Below, one piece after another: positions 1-9,960 of a stretch of DNA of 25,651 bases. The DNA comes from Candidatus Thiodiazotropha taylori (lineage in GTDB: Bacteria > Pseudomonadota > Gammaproteobacteria > Chromatiales > Chromatiaceae): assembly GCA_019100305.1 (NCBI GenBank), contig JAHRHW010000010.1:1-25651 (forward strand), read 5' to 3'. Position 1 is the stretch's first letter, and each line of letters opens with the position of its first letter. A model generated the notes under the pieces. That model was not told where the DNA came from and ran no database searches. It saw only the letters and a list, made by a program, of their open reading frames with translations. The position numbers were made by a program, and so were the translations under genes.

Positions 1-91
1 CCACCCCAGAGCAAAAAAAAAGCCCTCTGACTGAATGGTGCGTATCTACACCGCCGTTTTATCGGTGAAGCTGGGCAACTCAAAAAGATGA

Positions 92-180
92 GCCGCAAAT
101 GGACGCGAATCCACGCACAAGAGGCTGAAATTTGAAAATATTTTGCGACATTTTGCGGTGACTGGCGTTCGTTTGCGGTT
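92..180. repeat. Inverted pair of dispersed intergenic repeat
   Basis: The sequence at 93-110 (CCGCAAATGGACGCGAAT) reappears in reverse orientation at about 161-180 (ACTGGCGTTCGTTTGCGG), separated by about 50 bases. Related copies lie at 9961-9984, 10147-10172 and 10903-10996, all between genes. This suggests a degenerate dispersed repeat family of the REP or MITE type. The rest of 1-213 shows no credible coding sequence. Confidence 0.55.
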
Positions 181-193
181 TAGTCTTTACAGC

Positions 194-213
194 TGAGTGC
201 AATTTGGCACTCA
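194..213 (-). terminator. Hairpin abutting the end of the RND transporter gene
   Basis: A perfect 7-bp stem, TGAGTGC/GCACTCA, with a 6-base loop sits immediately after the stop codon of the minus-strand transporter gene. No clear T tract follows on the minus strand, so factor-independent termination is doubtful. It may instead protect the 3' end of the transcript. Confidence 0.35.
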
Positions 214-3084
214 TTATCTAAAGACAAAACCGGGTCTCAACCAATAGACCACAAGAGGTAACACCATCAAGGCGATCAGCACATCCATGATCAACGCCTC
301 TGAGATATAGAGACTGACCGACCAGAGATTGGCCAGCTCCGTGTTCATCAACGGGATGAAGCTGCCCAGCAACACCACCATCGAGATTACGATCGCAGAG
401 CCTGTGGTCTCCAGGGTTTTCTGCAAAGCCTGCTGCCAATCCCCGACCGATGCCTGAATCTCCTCCCGCAGACGGGAGACCATGTAGACCCCGTAATCCA
501 CCCCGAGCCCCATAGCGATGCTCAATGCCACCTGGACATGGAAGGCAAGATTAGCCGACCACTCCTTGATCGAGGTCATATAGGCACCCAGGCCATACTG
601 GGTCATCAGAGTGATAAAGCAGAGACTGATCAATATCAGGGCAATGGTCCAGGAGCGAAACATGATCAGAGTCATCAGGAAGACGGTCAGCGAAGTGGCG
701 ACCGGCGCATTCAACCACTCTTTGAACGCCACATCCCGGGTCGCTTCAGTGACCCCCAGAAAACCACCGATGGGCGCTTTGTCGGACAAGGAACGATCGG
801 TGACAACCCGCTGCTCCGGCTGATCCCCGTTAGCCTGCAGTACCACCTCTTCCCCAGGCTTCACTCCGACGGTGATCAGCGCCATTCCCGGATCATCCTG
901 GTGTTTCTTCAGATAGCCCTGAATGTCGAGGATGGTCTGATGGGTCAGTTTCGGGTCCATGGTTTTGACAAACCCGACGATGATCCCCTCATCCCAGGTT
1001 CGGGTGTTGACGAAGCCATCCAGTTCACCGGTCGCCGCACTCACCTGCAGCATGCCGTTATACAATGGAATGATCTCCTGAGGATCCGGCAGACGACCAT
1101 CCGGCCCGGCCCGGTAGGCATATCGGTTCTGCTGCATATGCTGCAGATCGGGGATCGCATAGAGATTCATATGCGCCATCGGCAACGTCCCGAACGGAGC
1201 ATTCAGCATCATGTTCAGGGTTTTCACGAACTGTACATAGGAGGTGGTATAACCGATATGGGGATGGGCGCGCAGCCAATCCTCAAAGTCCGACAGGGCC
1301 TTCACCACTTCTGCATTATTGAAAATACCCTGCGGCGGATCGATCATCTCATCGTAGCAGCGGTCGGGGCCGATCACCCGTTCACCGCGTAGATTCCAGG
1401 CATCCAGGCCACACTGTGGCAGCGTCCCTGCCTTTGAGCGAATCACGATATTGGCGGTGATCACCCCGGGCATCATCTGCGATAAGGTCTCCAGATGGGC
1501 GATCGCTTCAACCTCGCCCCCATCTTCCGTCAACTCGCCAAGCAGATAGTAATCCTTGTAGGCCGCCCTGGGGTAGTGAATACCCTTCTCAACCCCCGGC
1601 ATGATATCGAACTCATCCTGAATACGGGCCACTTCCGGATCGTTCCGCCCCGCTTCACCGGACAGCAAAGCAGAGAAGCCCCGATCCAGTTCCGCCATGG
1701 AGGCGGAGGCGAGCCAGATCCCGATCACCGCCACCAGCGGTAGCCACTTCATCGGCCCGGTGAGAATACCGGTCACCCCCCTGGCCAGGTGCAACTCCCA
1801 ACCCCGCTCATGTTTTCGGTCTCGAACCTTGGGGGGAAAACTCACCATCAACAGAGGAATCAGGGTGGTGGTGGTAAGAATCAGGGTCGACATACCGAAG
1901 ATGCCGAAGTAGGCGTAAGCCTTGTAGAAAGAGATATCGATGAATGAGATGGCAAAGAAACCATGCAGATCGGTACCGATGGAGAGCGCCGCCGGCACCA
2001 CCGTATGGCGGATCGAGGTGAATGCGGCTTGCTCCGGGTCCTGGGTGGCATGCAGCTCCTGCATGAAGCGTCGGGTGATCTGCATCGAGTGGCCGATGCC
2101 GATCGCCAGCAGCAGCATCGGTGTCAGGGCCATCATGGTGGTGAGCTTGAACTGGGTATAGCCCATCAGGCCGAGGGTCAGAATGATGGTCATCCCCACC
2201 CCCACCAGCGGCAGCAGGGCACAGCTCCAGTGGCGGAACTCATACCACAGCACCAACAGAATGATCAGCAGCGAGATCCCGAACAGCCAGGCCTTGTCCC
2301 ACAACTCCTCGACCATCGAGGCCAGAAAATAGGGCTCTCCCGAGATGTAGAACTCCACCCGCTCCCCATAGCGGACCTCGTACTCCTCCATCAGCTGGCG
2401 AACCTCAGCGATCCAATCGAGATGGTGCTGCTTCAACTGATTACTGAAATCACCGATGATGAAGGTGCCCGTTGCCCGACAACGCTCGTGTACGCGACTG
2501 ATTGAGATATTGGAGATCAAGCCGTCCTCGCCGAGGATATCGCACTTGCGGCCCTGGCCATCCTGGTAGTAGACCAGCAGCGGTTCGAGCACAATATGTT
2601 TCTCCAGGCCGGCACGCAGATAGTTGATCTGATGCGGTTGCAGTCGCGGATCGTCCGACAAACCAGCCGCCGGCAGCAGCCGGCTGAAATCGAGACTGCC
2701 ATTGGGGGTGATGCCCAGGTTGCGCAGTTTGGATGAGGGCAGGCCGACAAAGTTGGCAACATTGGCAAACGGCAGTTCGCTGACATCCCGATAGAAGGCC
2801 TCAACCATCTTGATGAACCAGGGCTGGTAGATATCCCCCTGTTTCAGTTTCATACCCCAAACCATCAGATTGCCCATGCCATAGGTCTGGTCGCTGTAGA
2901 GATTGGTCGCGATATAGGGATTGGAGAGGGGCAGCAGTGAATCCGGGTCGTTACGCAGATTGACCTGATCGACATAAAACAGGGCAGTCAGGGTTGCCGC
3001 AAACAGCAGCAGAACGGTCAAACGGCGATGTCTGAGCACGAACCTGGCGTAGTCTGCAGCGTAGTCCCTCCGCCGGGTGCTCAT
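214..3084 (-). CDS. RND superfamily (MMPL-type) transporter
   Basis: The 956-residue product has the layout of an MMPL/RND exporter. One membrane helix lies at about residues 20-40, followed by a large extracytoplasmic loop. A helix cluster comes at about 265-420, then a second helix and loop, and a final helix cluster at about 810-945. The two-fold pseudo-symmetry is typical of single-chain RND proteins that move lipids or other hydrophobic molecules across the inner membrane using proton motive force. The ATG start follows a purine-rich GAGAGGCGGTGAG stretch. It is the second gene of an operon, 51 bases after an exported LolA-like protein; that pairing is common and suggests the partner is a periplasmic lipid carrier. 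The substrate cannot be read from the sequence. The family call is firm. Confidence 0.9.
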   Translation of the reverse strand: MSTRRRDYAADYARFVLRHRRLTVLLLFAATLTALFYVDQVNLRNDPDSLLPLSNPYIATNLYSDQTYGMGNLMVWGMKLKQGDIYQPWFIKMVEAFYRDVSELPFANVANFVGLPSSKLRNLGITPNGSLDFSRLLPAAGLSDDPRLQPHQINYLRAGLEKHIVLEPLLVYYQDGQGRKCDILGEDGLISNISISRVHERCRATGTFIIGDFSNQLKQHHLDWIAEVRQLMEEYEVRYGERVEFYISGEPYFLASMVEELWDKAWLFGISLLIILLVLWYEFRHWSCALLPLVGVGMTIILTLGLMGYTQFKLTTMMALTPMLLLAIGIGHSMQITRRFMQELHATQDPEQAAFTSIRHTVVPAALSIGTDLHGFFAISFIDISFYKAYAYFGIFGMSTLILTTTTLIPLLMVSFPPKVRDRKHERGWELHLARGVTGILTGPMKWLPLVAVIGIWLASASMAELDRGFSALLSGEAGRNDPEVARIQDEFDIMPGVEKGIHYPRAAYKDYYLLGELTEDGGEVEAIAHLETLSQMMPGVITANIVIRSKAGTLPQCGLDAWNLRGERVIGPDRCYDEMIDPPQGIFNNAEVVKALSDFEDWLRAHPHIGYTTSYVQFVKTLNMMLNAPFGTLPMAHMNLYAIPDLQHMQQNRYAYRAGPDGRLPDPQEIIPLYNGMLQVSAATGELDGFVNTRTWDEGIIVGFVKTMDPKLTHQTILDIQGYLKKHQDDPGMALITVGVKPGEEVVLQANGDQPEQRVVTDRSLSDKAPIGGFLGVTEATRDVAFKEWLNAPVATSLTVFLMTLIMFRSWTIALILISLCFITLMTQYGLGAYMTSIKEWSANLAFHVQVALSIAMGLGVDYGVYMVSRLREEIQASVGDWQQALQKTLETTGSAIVISMVVLLGSFIPLMNTELANLWSVSLYISEALIMDVLIALMVLPLVVYWLRPGFVFR

Positions 3085-3135
3085 CGACTCACCGCCTCTC
3101 GCTTCGCAGCAGCGCGGTAACCGCTCGACCCAAGA

Positions 3136-4152
3136 CTATTTTGCATAACCCTGCAGGGTCTCTTCAGACCAGTAGCTGTCGTCCAGCTCCACGTTCAGGG
3201 AGATGGTGTTGCGCGGAACGAAGACCATACTGTCCTTGCCATCCTGATGGCTGATGGCATAGATATAGCGGGGATAACTGATACGCGGATCGGGCTGATC
3301 AAGCGATTGCCAGTCCACCGAGACGGTTTTTATCTTTTCGCCCTTCTTGTAGTAGACCGTGCGGTAGACCGCAAAGGTTCGCTGATCGATATCGCTGATG
3401 TGATAATCGTACCACCAGTTCTTGAAGCGGGTTGTACTTTTCAATCGATAGACCGGTTTGCCGATGTGAGCACACTGGGGGCCGGGCAGCCTAAGGGTAT
3501 AGCGGCTCCTCTCCCAGGGCTCGAGCTGCATCACCTCCAGGCACTTCTCAATCTTGCCCAGCCCGAGCAGTTCATGAATCTCATCCTCCGGGGTACGCAA
3601 AACCAGCTCACCATAGGTCAGATTGGTACCGAACCAGACATCTTCATAGGAGGGCTCATTGATGCGTCGGATCTTGCGCAGCGCCGGCAGCCACATGGAG
3701 AGGGTCGCACTCTTCTGTGGGTCTGTATAGCGGGTCAATAGCACCCCGGTACCCTTGGTCTTGCCGGAGGTCAATATCGCCATCTGCTGGGATTTGATCG
3801 CCGGATCCTCGGGCGAATTGTTGACGTAGGTATCGAAGGTCTGAACCCCAGGCTTGCGTCCCTGGGTACGCATCGCCAACGGCGCCCGGTTGACCACCAC
3901 GGAAACATCCCGACCCTGGCGCCGACTGAGGGCATTGTCCAGCAGACCACCATGGGCTGCGGTATAGGCCTGTTGCGCAATCTCATCCGCGTCGTTCAGC
4001 GGCTCTGCATGGTGCGCTGAATCAGCTGCCAGGAGTCCCTCACCAAACAGCCAAATCAGACCTGCTAGAAGGCAATGTGGGCATTTTCGATACATGGTTC
4101 CGACTCTGCCATGGATGACCACAGCAGACAAGCGAGTGAAATCCCTAATCAT
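3136..4152 (-). CDS. Exported LolA-like outer membrane lipoprotein-sorting family protein
   Basis: The product resembles the family annotated as outer membrane lipoprotein-sorting protein (LolA_like fold, an unclosed beta-barrel binding acyl chains). It contains an [10 protein letters not shown] segment followed by a Y-E-D-V-W-F-G-T segment, typical of proteins encoded beside RND/MMPL exporters. A Sec signal peptide with a hydrophobic core (LLAGLIWLF) and a likely cleavage after GLLA precedes ADSAHH. Two starts are possible. ATG at 4152 has a good ribosome site (AGGGA, 6-base spacing) but gives a long N-region. ATG at 4095 gives a more usual signal peptide with a weaker site. The gene leads the operon and probably hands a hydrophobic ligand to or from the transporter in the periplasm. 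The exact substrate is unknown. Confidence 0.8.
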   Translation of the reverse strand: MIRDFTRLSAVVIHGRVGTMYRKCPHCLLAGLIWLFGEGLLAADSAHHAEPLNDADEIAQQAYTAAHGGLLDNALSRRQGRDVSVVVNRAPLAMRTQGRKPGVQTFDTYVNNSPEDPAIKSQQMAILTSGKTKGTGVLLTRYTDPQKSATLSMWLPALRKIRRINEPSYEDVWFGTNLTYGELVLRTPEDEIHELLGLGKIEKCLEVMQLEPWERSRYTLRLPGPQCAHIGKPVYRLKSTTRFKNWWYDYHISDIDQRTFAVYRTVYYKKGEKIKTVSVDWQSLDQPDPRISYPRYIYAISHQDGKDSMVFVPRNTISLNVELDDSYWSEETLQGYAK

Positions 4153-4265
4153 GTTGCTTCCCTGTAACAATTCATTCCATCGCCGAAAGGTCATCCTCGC
4201 GCGGAGCGTAGATGGAAACAAGCCAAACAGCGATCACGCAATGCGCAATCACAATCGAAACCGAT

Positions 4266-4294
4266 TTTTCACCGGCCCGCCCCTCAGGTACAAT
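4266..4294 (+). promoter_or_regulatory. Candidate sigma-70 promoter of hslV
   Basis: A -35-like TTTTCA (4266-4271) and a -10-like TACAAT (4289-4294) are separated by exactly 17 bases. They lie about 33 bases upstream of the hslV start, in the divergent space between hslV and the LolA-like gene. hslVU is usually a heat-shock operon, but I found no convincing sigma-32 site here, only GAAA (4257-4260) and a CCCC run (4280-4283) with spacing that is too long. Confidence 0.45.
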
Positions 4295-4327
4295 TGCCGG
4301 CTCTCTAGTCAAGCATTCAGGATTGAA

Positions 4328-4873
4328 GTGGAAAATTTCAGAGGCACCACAATTCTCTCCGTCAGACGCGGCGGTAAAGTCGTGATCGGCGGTGACGGCC
4401 AGGTCTCCCTGGGCAATACGGTCATGAAGGGCAATGCCCGCAAAGTCCGCCAACTCCACAAAGGCCAGGTGATTGCCGGATTCGCCGGCGCCACGGCTGA
4501 TGCCTTCACCCTGTTTGAGCGGTTTGAGGGTAAACTGGAGAAACACCAGGGCCATCTGACCCGCGCTGCGGTTGAAATGGCCAAGGACTGGCGAACCGAC
4601 CGGGCACTGCGTCGCTTGGAGGCGCTGCTCTGTGTCGCGGATGCCAAGGCCTCCCTGATCATCTCGGGCACCGGCGATGTGATTGAACCGGAACAGAGTC
4701 TGATGGCGATCGGTTCCGGCGGCAGCTTTGCCCAGGCCGCCGCCCGCGCCTTGTTGGAAAATACCCAACTCAGCGCCCGTGAGATCGTCGAAAAAGGGCT
4801 TGGTATTGCTGCTGACATCTGCATCTATACCAACCACAACCGGGTGCTCGAAGAGCTGGACAGCGAAACTTAA
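4328..4873 (+). CDS. hslV: ATP-dependent protease proteolytic subunit HslV
   Basis: HslV forms the double hexameric peptidase core of the HslUV (ClpQY) cytoplasmic protease, which degrades misfolded and regulatory proteins. The start is a GTG at 4328, preceded by AGGA at a spacing of about six bases. It gives a 181-residue protein, the usual length for the family. A short propeptide, MENFRG, precedes the catalytic N-terminal threonine in T-T-I-L-S-V-R-R. Family signatures follow: [27 protein letters not shown], the A-I-G-S-G-G segment and the C-terminal D-I-C-I-Y-T-N-H. Open reading continues upstream to 4094, but that part does not match the family. hslU lies downstream after an unusually long gap of 173 bases. 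Confidence 0.97.
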   Translation: MENFRGTTILSVRRGGKVVIGGDGQVSLGNTVMKGNARKVRQLHKGQVIAGFAGATADAFTLFERFEGKLEKHQGHLTRAAVEMAKDWRTDRALRRLEALLCVADAKASLIISGTGDVIEPEQSLMAIGSGGSFAQAAARALLENTQLSAREIVEKGLGIAADICIYTNHNRVLEELDSET

Positions 4874-4920
4874 ACCGGATGAACCCGAACCGAGCTGCGA
4901 GGTCGGCAGAATCAAGCACA

Positions 4921-4942
4921 CCCCTGCTGACAGGCAGCGGGG
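4921..4942 (+). other. Stem-loop in the hslV-hslU gap
   Basis: CCCC and GCTG (split by a bulged T) can pair with CAGC and GGGG around a five-base loop. It is the only clear structure in the 173-base space 4874-5046, which otherwise shows no gene. There is no T tract, so it may be a processing or attenuation element rather than a terminator. Confidence 0.35.
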
Positions 4943-5046
4943 CGGAAACCGTGCTGATGTGTCGCGACACCGCTTAAACATATTCAGTAAGTCGCCTTGA
5001 GGAAACTGCAGAGAAGCCAAGGCGTAGTAACAACAGGCTTTATTTC

Positions 5047-6384
5047 ATGTCGCAAATCACACCCCAACAGATCGTTGCCGAACTGGATAAACACATCATC
5101 GGCCAGAACGACGCCAAGCGTGCGGTAGCCATTGCACTGAGAAACCGCTGGCGCAGGGCTCAGGTGGATGAGACCCTGCGGAATGAAATCACACCCAAGA
5201 ACATCCTCATGATCGGCCCTACCGGCGTGGGAAAAACCGAGATTGCCCGCCGCTTGGCGAAATTGGCCAATGCACCCTTCATCAAGGTGGAAGCGACCAA
5301 ATTCACCGAAGTGGGCTATGTCGGCCGTGAAGTGGATTCAATCATTCGCGAACTAGCCGATTCCGCCGTAAAAATGGTCCGCGAAGGGGAGATGGAGAAG
5401 GTCTCAGAAGAGGCCAGCCATGCGGCGGAAGAGCGGATTCTCGATGTGCTGTTACCAGCCCCCAAACCCACTGGATGGGACGACACCGAAACTGGCAGCG
5501 GTGTCTCCAGCTCAACCCGGGAGAAGTTCCGCGACAAGCTGCGCAGCGGCTCGATGGATGACAAAGAGATCGAAATCGAGGTCAACACCACACCGGTGGG
5601 TGTTGAGATCATGGCACCTCCCGGCATGGAGGAGATGACCAGCCAGTTGCAGGGGATGTTCCAGAATCTGGGCAGTGGCAGAACCCGACGACGCAAGTTG
5701 CGCATCAAAGATGCCTTCAAGGTGTTGAGTGACGAAGAGGCGGCGAAGCGGATCAATGAGGAGGACCTCAAACTGCGCGCCCTGGAGACCGTGGAGCAGC
5801 ATGGCATCGTCTTCATCGACGAGCTGGACAAGGTTACCAGCCGGACTGAGACCAGTGGCGCCGACGTCTCCCGTGAGGGGGTGCAGCGGGATCTGCTGCC
5901 ACTGGTGGAAGGCTGCACCATCTCCACCAAGCACGGCATGGTGAAGACCGATCATATCCTCTTCATCGCCTCCGGCGCCTTCCACCTCAGCAAGCCCTCG
6001 GACCTGATTCCGGAGCTGCAGGGACGGCTGCCGATCCGGGTCGAGCTGTCGGCTCTCAACACCGATGACTTCATCCGCATTCTGACCGAACCCGATGCCT
6101 CGCTCACCGAGCAGTACCAGGCTCTGCTGAATACGGAACAGGTGCGCCTGGAGTTTACCGAGGGGGGAATCAAGCGGATTGCGGAAACCGCCTGGCAGGT
6201 CAACGAGCGAACCGAGAACATCGGTGCACGGCGACTGCATACGGTGATGGAGCGACTGCTGGAGAGCATCTCCTTCGAGGCCTCCGAGCAGAGCGGCCAA
6301 ACCGTCGTCATCGACGAGGCCTATGTGGACAGTCAGCTCTCCCAGCTGGTGGCGGATGAGGACCTGAGCCAATATATCCTTTAG
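5047..6384 (+). CDS. hslU: ATP-dependent protease ATPase subunit HslU
   Basis: HslU is the AAA+ unfoldase that feeds substrates into HslV. The 445-residue product has the expected length. The Walker A motif GPTGVGKT is at residues 57-64, the pore-loop GYVG at 90-93, and Walker B IVFIDE at 254-259. The variable I-domain lies between about 110 and 245. An I-G-A-R-R sensor/arginine region occurs near residue 402. The C terminus, DLSQYIL, matches the conserved tail that docks into HslV. The ribosome site is weak (AGG about nine bases upstream). Together with the 173-base gap after hslV, this suggests that translation of the two subunits is not tightly coupled. Confidence 0.98.
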   Translation: MSQITPQQIVAELDKHIIGQNDAKRAVAIALRNRWRRAQVDETLRNEITPKNILMIGPTGVGKTEIARRLAKLANAPFIKVEATKFTEVGYVGREVDSIIRELADSAVKMVREGEMEKVSEEASHAAEERILDVLLPAPKPTGWDDTETGSGVSSSTREKFRDKLRSGSMDDKEIEIEVNTTPVGVEIMAPPGMEEMTSQLQGMFQNLGSGRTRRRKLRIKDAFKVLSDEEAAKRINEEDLKLRALETVEQHGIVFIDELDKVTSRTETSGADVSREGVQRDLLPLVEGCTISTKHGMVKTDHILFIASGAFHLSKPSDLIPELQGRLPIRVELSALNTDDFIRILTEPDASLTEQYQALLNTEQVRLEFTEGGIKRIAETAWQVNERTENIGARRLHTVMERLLESISFEASEQSGQTVVIDEAYVDSQLSQLVADEDLSQYIL

Positions 6385-6515
6385 TGATCATCAGCAAGCG
6401 ATCGGCAGCCGGTTGACTCGGACAAACCCTGTTCAAAGCCTGCTTATGGGTACGCGGATCCGATATAAAGTGGCCGCGCCCAACAATTGAATAACAGATG
6501 AATTGAGAGAAAACC

Positions 6516-6884
6516 ATGTCACATCCCAATCCGACAGAGATCCACCTGCACAAGCAGTCCCGTGTCCTGGAAATCAGTTTCGATGACGGCAACAAATACA
6601 GCTATCCCGCAGAATATCTACGGGTCTTCTCCCCCTCCGCAGAGGTGCAGGGCCATGGCCCGGGTCAAGAAGTGTTGCAGGTTGGCAAGGAAGAGGTGAA
6701 TATTGCCCATATTGAACCTGTGGGAAATTACGCCATCTGCCTACACTTCGACGACGAACACAACACCGGGATCTATTCCTGGGATACCTTGTATCAGTTG
6801 GGCGTCAACTACGAACGCTACTGGCAGGACTATCTGCAACGACTGCAGACGGCAGGTTACCAGCGCAAGGAGCCATCGGCTTAA
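6516..6884 (+). CDS. DUF971 (GBBH-like N-terminal domain) protein
   Basis: This is a 122-residue stand-alone DUF971 protein (GBBH-like_N). The fold is shared with the N-terminal domain of gamma-butyrobetaine hydroxylase and with domains linked to iron-sulfur assembly. Recognisable features are the opening P-T-E-I-H-L-H, L-E-I-S-F-D-D-G, the Y-P-A-E-Y-L-R-V-F-S-P-S-A-E-V-Q-G-H motif, and G-N-Y-A-I followed by H-F-D-D and H-N-T-G-I-Y-S-W. Only one cysteine is present, so the zinc site of the hydroxylase domain is absent. The position between hslU and ubiE is conserved in many gammaproteobacteria. The biochemical role is not established. A purine-rich GAGAGA ribosome site precedes the ATG. Confidence 0.92.
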   Translation: MSHPNPTEIHLHKQSRVLEISFDDGNKYSYPAEYLRVFSPSAEVQGHGPGQEVLQVGKEEVNIAHIEPVGNYAICLHFDDEHNTGIYSWDTLYQLGVNYERYWQDYLQRLQTAGYQRKEPSA

Positions 6885-6916
6885 GGCGCTCATAGATCGA
6901 AACAAGTGGTGATACC

Positions 6917-7666
6917 ATGAAGGACGAGAAGACGACACATTTCGGCTATCAGGATGTGCCGGTCGGCGAAAAAGCGGGACGGGTTCGGCAGGTATTCGAC
7001 TCCGTCGCCAACAAATATGACCTGATGAACGACCTGATGTCATTCGGCATACACCGGCTGTGGAAACGCCATACCATTGAAATGTCCGGTGTCCGTAAAG
7101 GACAGCGGGTTCTCGACCTGGCCGCCGGTACCGGTGATCTTTCAGCCCGCTTCAGTGGCCTGGTCGGCGATCAGGGTGAGGTGGTCTTCTCCGACATCAA
7201 CGCCGCCATGCTCAGCCAGGGCAGGGACCGGATGATCGACGAGGGGCGGGTTGCCAATGTCCGATATGTTCAGGCGGACGCCCAATACCTGCCGTTCCCC
7301 GACGACTACTTCGATTGCGTCACCATCGGCTTCGGCCTGCGTAACGTCACCGACAAGCAGCTGGCGTTGAATGCCATATTCCGGGTGATCAAGCCTGGCG
7401 GTCGTCTGCTGGTGCTGGAGTTCTCCAAACCGGTCCACCAGCCGCTGCAGAAAGTTTACGACCTCTACTCCTTCACTCTGCTACCAAAGATCGGCAAACT
7501 GGTCACTCAGGATGAGGATAGCTACCGCTACCTGGCGGAATCGATACGCATGCACCCGGACCAGGAGACCTTGAAGGGCATGCTGGAACATGCCGGGTTC
7601 GAGCGCTGCGACTACTTCAATCTGACCGGTGGCGTAGTCGCCATACATCGGGGCTACAAAGTCTAA
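6917..7666 (+). CDS. ubiE: Ubiquinone/menaquinone biosynthesis C-methyltransferase UbiE
   Basis: UbiE is an S-adenosylmethionine-dependent methyltransferase that methylates the quinone ring carbon in ubiquinone synthesis (and demethylmenaquinone where present). The 249-residue product carries [13 protein letters not shown] near its N terminus, SAM motif [11 protein letters not shown] at 65-74, a D-A-Q-Y-L-P-F-P-D segment, I-G-F-G-L-R-N-V-T and the [14 protein letters not shown] motif. All are diagnostic for UbiE/COQ5. Its stop codon overlaps the ubiJ start (TAATG), so the ubi genes are translationally coupled. Confidence 0.98.
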   Translation: MKDEKTTHFGYQDVPVGEKAGRVRQVFDSVANKYDLMNDLMSFGIHRLWKRHTIEMSGVRKGQRVLDLAAGTGDLSARFSGLVGDQGEVVFSDINAAMLSQGRDRMIDEGRVANVRYVQADAQYLPFPDDYFDCVTIGFGLRNVTDKQLALNAIFRVIKPGGRLLVLEFSKPVHQPLQKVYDLYSFTLLPKIGKLVTQDEDSYRYLAESIRMHPDQETLKGMLEHAGFERCDYFNLTGGVVAIHRGYKV

Positions 7667-8295
7667 TGACCATCACAGCCGCCCTGTTCGCCAGCCTGGA
7701 GCAACTGCTCAACCAAGCGATCAATATGGATCCCGAGGCCGCCAAGCGACTGGCCCCGATGCAGGGTCGGGTGATCCAGCTGGATCTGCTCGGCACCGGA
7801 CTGAACTTCTACATGATCCCCGAACCCCAGGGATTCCAGGTGCTTAGCCATTTTGAGGGCGAAGCGGACTGCCTACTGCGCGGCAGCCTGCTCGACCTGG
7901 CCAGCATGCGCAATCCCAGTAACAGTAGCGATCAGCTGTTCAGTGGTTCGGTCACCATCGAGGGGGATACCGCCCTGGCGCAACGATTCGGTGAGTTCTT
8001 CAGCAGCCTCGATATCGACTGGGAAGAGCAACTCTCCCGACTCACCGGAGACGTCGCCGCCCATCAGATCGGTAGCCTGGCGCGGGGCTTCCTGGGATGG
8101 GGTAAACAACTCAACCAGACCACCAGCCTCAACCTGAAAGAGTATCTTGAGGAGGAGTTACGGCTGATACCCGGACGCTACGAAATGGACCCCTTTCTTC
8201 AGGATGTGGATCGCCTGCGTGACGATGTGGAACGGCTTGAAGCCCGCGTTCAAAGGCTCTCGCGCGGTGACGACCAGGAGGATAAAACTTCGTGA
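7666..8295 (+). CDS. ubiJ: Ubiquinone biosynthesis accessory factor UbiJ (SCP2 domain)
   Basis: The 209-residue product lies between ubiE and ubiB, the position of UbiJ in E. coli. It has an SCP2-like lipid-binding domain over roughly residues 10-115, with [20 protein letters not shown] and [11 protein letters not shown] motifs. A C-terminal coiled coil ([15 protein letters not shown]) matches the region thought to pair with UbiK. UbiJ is known to hold the hydrophobic ubiquinone intermediates for the soluble Ubi metabolon. It overlaps ubiE by one base and ubiB by four (GTGA). Confidence 0.92.
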   Translation: MTITAALFASLEQLLNQAINMDPEAAKRLAPMQGRVIQLDLLGTGLNFYMIPEPQGFQVLSHFEGEADCLLRGSLLDLASMRNPSNSSDQLFSGSVTIEGDTALAQRFGEFFSSLDIDWEEQLSRLTGDVAAHQIGSLARGFLGWGKQLNQTTSLNLKEYLEEELRLIPGRYEMDPFLQDVDRLRDDVERLEARVQRLSRGDDQEDKTS

Positions 8296-9950
8296 TCCGT
8301 CCCTCTCAAGCACTCCGTCTGATCCACATCAATCTGGTACTGCTGCGCCACGGCCTGGATGAGGTGATCCTCGCCACCCACCTGTTCCGCCCGATCCGGT
8401 TTCTGATCTATCTCTCTCCCTGGTTCTGGTTCCGCAAAGACCGGGGAAGCTATCCGGTGCGGATCCGCCGGGCACTGGAAGATCTGGGGCCGATCTTTGT
8501 CAAATTCGGCCAGATCCTCTCCACCCGGTGTGACCTGCTGCCGGACGACCTGGCCAATGAACTGGCCAAACTTCAGGACCGAGTCCCCCCCTTCCCTGGC
8601 AGCCAGGCGAGAAAGATCATCGAAAAGGCGTTCGGCAAGCCGATCGATGAGATGTTAGAGGCTTTCGATGAGAAACCCCTCGCCTCAGCCTCCATCGCCC
8701 AGGTGCACACCGCTCAGTTGAAGGATGGGCGCAAGGTGGTGGTGAAAGTTTTAAGGCCAAACATCGAAAAGACCATCCGCCGGGATGTTGATCTGCTTTT
8801 CACCATCGCCCATCTGGCGGAAAAGTACTGGAAAGAGGGACGCAGACTCAGACCGGTGGAGGTTGTACAGGAGTATGAGAAGACCATTTTCGATGAACTG
8901 GATCTGATGCGGGAAGCGGCCAACGCCTCCCAGTTGCGACGCAACTTCCTCGACAGCGAAACCCTCTATGTACCCGAGGTCTATTGGGATCTGACCCGGC
9001 AGAACGTATTCGTCATGGAGCGTATCAGCGGCACTCCGGTAGGTGATATCGAGACGCTGCGCCAGCAGGGCATCAGTATGAAACTGCTTGGTGAGCGGGG
9101 TGTCGAGATATTTTTCACCCAGGTCTTCAAGTACAACTTTTTTCATGCCGATATGCATCCAGGCAATATTTTCGTCGAACCGGACGGACGTTATATCGCA
9201 GTGGATTTCGGCATCATGGGGACGCTCACCGAAGAGGATAAGCGCTACCTGGCTGAGAACCTGCTGGCCTTCTTCAATCGGGACTACAATCGGGTCGCCC
9301 AACTCCATGTGGCCTCCGGCTGGGTGCCCAAGGAGACCCGGGTGGAAGAGTTCGAGTCGGCGATCCGTACCGTCAGCGAACCAATCTTCGAAAAACCCCT
9401 CAGTGAGATCTCCTTCGGCCACTTTCTGTTGCGCCTGTTCCAGACTGCGCGGCGCTTCGATATGGAGGTTCAACCACAGCTTGTGCTGCTGCAGAAGACC
9501 CTGCTGAATATCGAGGGACTGGGTCGTCAGCTCTATCCTCAACTCGACCTCTGGACCACCGCGAAACCCTTCCTCGAACGCTGGATGAGTGAACAGATCG
9601 GACGCCGTGCGTTCGTCGGCAAACTGAGAAAGAATCTGCCCCAGATCGCTGAAAATCTGCCAGATCTGCCCAACAAGCTGAACAAGATCATCGATGACGC
9701 AGCGGCCGGCAAGCTGACCCTCAACTGGGAGTCGCAAGAGCTGCAGAAACTGCGCCAACAGATGCAGCACAACCACCTCAACACCCTGACCACCATCTCC
9801 GGCAGTGCGCTGCTGCTAAGTGGTTCGCTACTGTTGGTGTTCGGCAGCGGCGGACTGATTCCGGCCACCCTGGCCACCGCACTCGGCATCGGCCTGGGCA
9901 GCGGCGGCGGCGTCCTTCTGCTGAGAAGCTGGTTCAAGGCGTCCGGCTGA
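8292..9950 (+). CDS. ubiB: Ubiquinone biosynthesis regulatory protein kinase-like UbiB
   Basis: UbiB is an atypical ADCK/ABC1-family kinase-like ATPase needed for ubiquinone synthesis, perhaps extracting hydrophobic precursors from the membrane. The start is a GTG overlapping the ubiJ stop. The 552-residue product shows the family-specific KxGQ motif (K71, G73, Q74), the small-residue loop A-S-A-S-I-A-Q-V-H (131-139) in place of a normal P-loop, and the ATP-site lysine K152 in V-V-K-V-L-R-P. It also has the E-L-D motif in E-K-T-I-F-D-E-L-D, the catalytic H-A-D-M-H-P-G-N, and V-D-F-G. The last 50 residues form the two hydrophobic segments that anchor it to the inner membrane. ubiE-ubiJ-ubiB form a coupled operon. 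Confidence 0.97.
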   Translation: MIRPSQALRLIHINLVLLRHGLDEVILATHLFRPIRFLIYLSPWFWFRKDRGSYPVRIRRALEDLGPIFVKFGQILSTRCDLLPDDLANELAKLQDRVPPFPGSQARKIIEKAFGKPIDEMLEAFDEKPLASASIAQVHTAQLKDGRKVVVKVLRPNIEKTIRRDVDLLFTIAHLAEKYWKEGRRLRPVEVVQEYEKTIFDELDLMREAANASQLRRNFLDSETLYVPEVYWDLTRQNVFVMERISGTPVGDIETLRQQGISMKLLGERGVEIFFTQVFKYNFFHADMHPGNIFVEPDGRYIAVDFGIMGTLTEEDKRYLAENLLAFFNRDYNRVAQLHVASGWVPKETRVEEFESAIRTVSEPIFEKPLSEISFGHFLLRLFQTARRFDMEVQPQLVLLQKTLLNIEGLGRQLYPQLDLWTTAKPFLERWMSEQIGRRAFVGKLRKNLPQIAENLPDLPNKLNKIIDDAAAGKLTLNWESQELQKLRQQMQHNHLNTLTTISGSALLLSGSLLLVFGSGGLIPATLATALGIGLGSGGGVLLLRSWFKASG

Positions 9951-9960
9951 CGAAGAATAA

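Noticed and set aside
538..1392. 284-codon open frame on the plus strand
   Set aside because: It lies wholly inside the RND transporter gene, has no recognisable domain and is a shadow frame.
4094..4327. N-terminal extension of HslV
   Set aside because: The catalytic threonine must lie close to the start, and the extension overlaps the promoter; GTG at 4328 has a proper ribosome site.
8751..9776. 341-codon open frame antisense to ubiB
   Set aside because: It is a mirror of a conserved gene, with no ribosome site and no family features.
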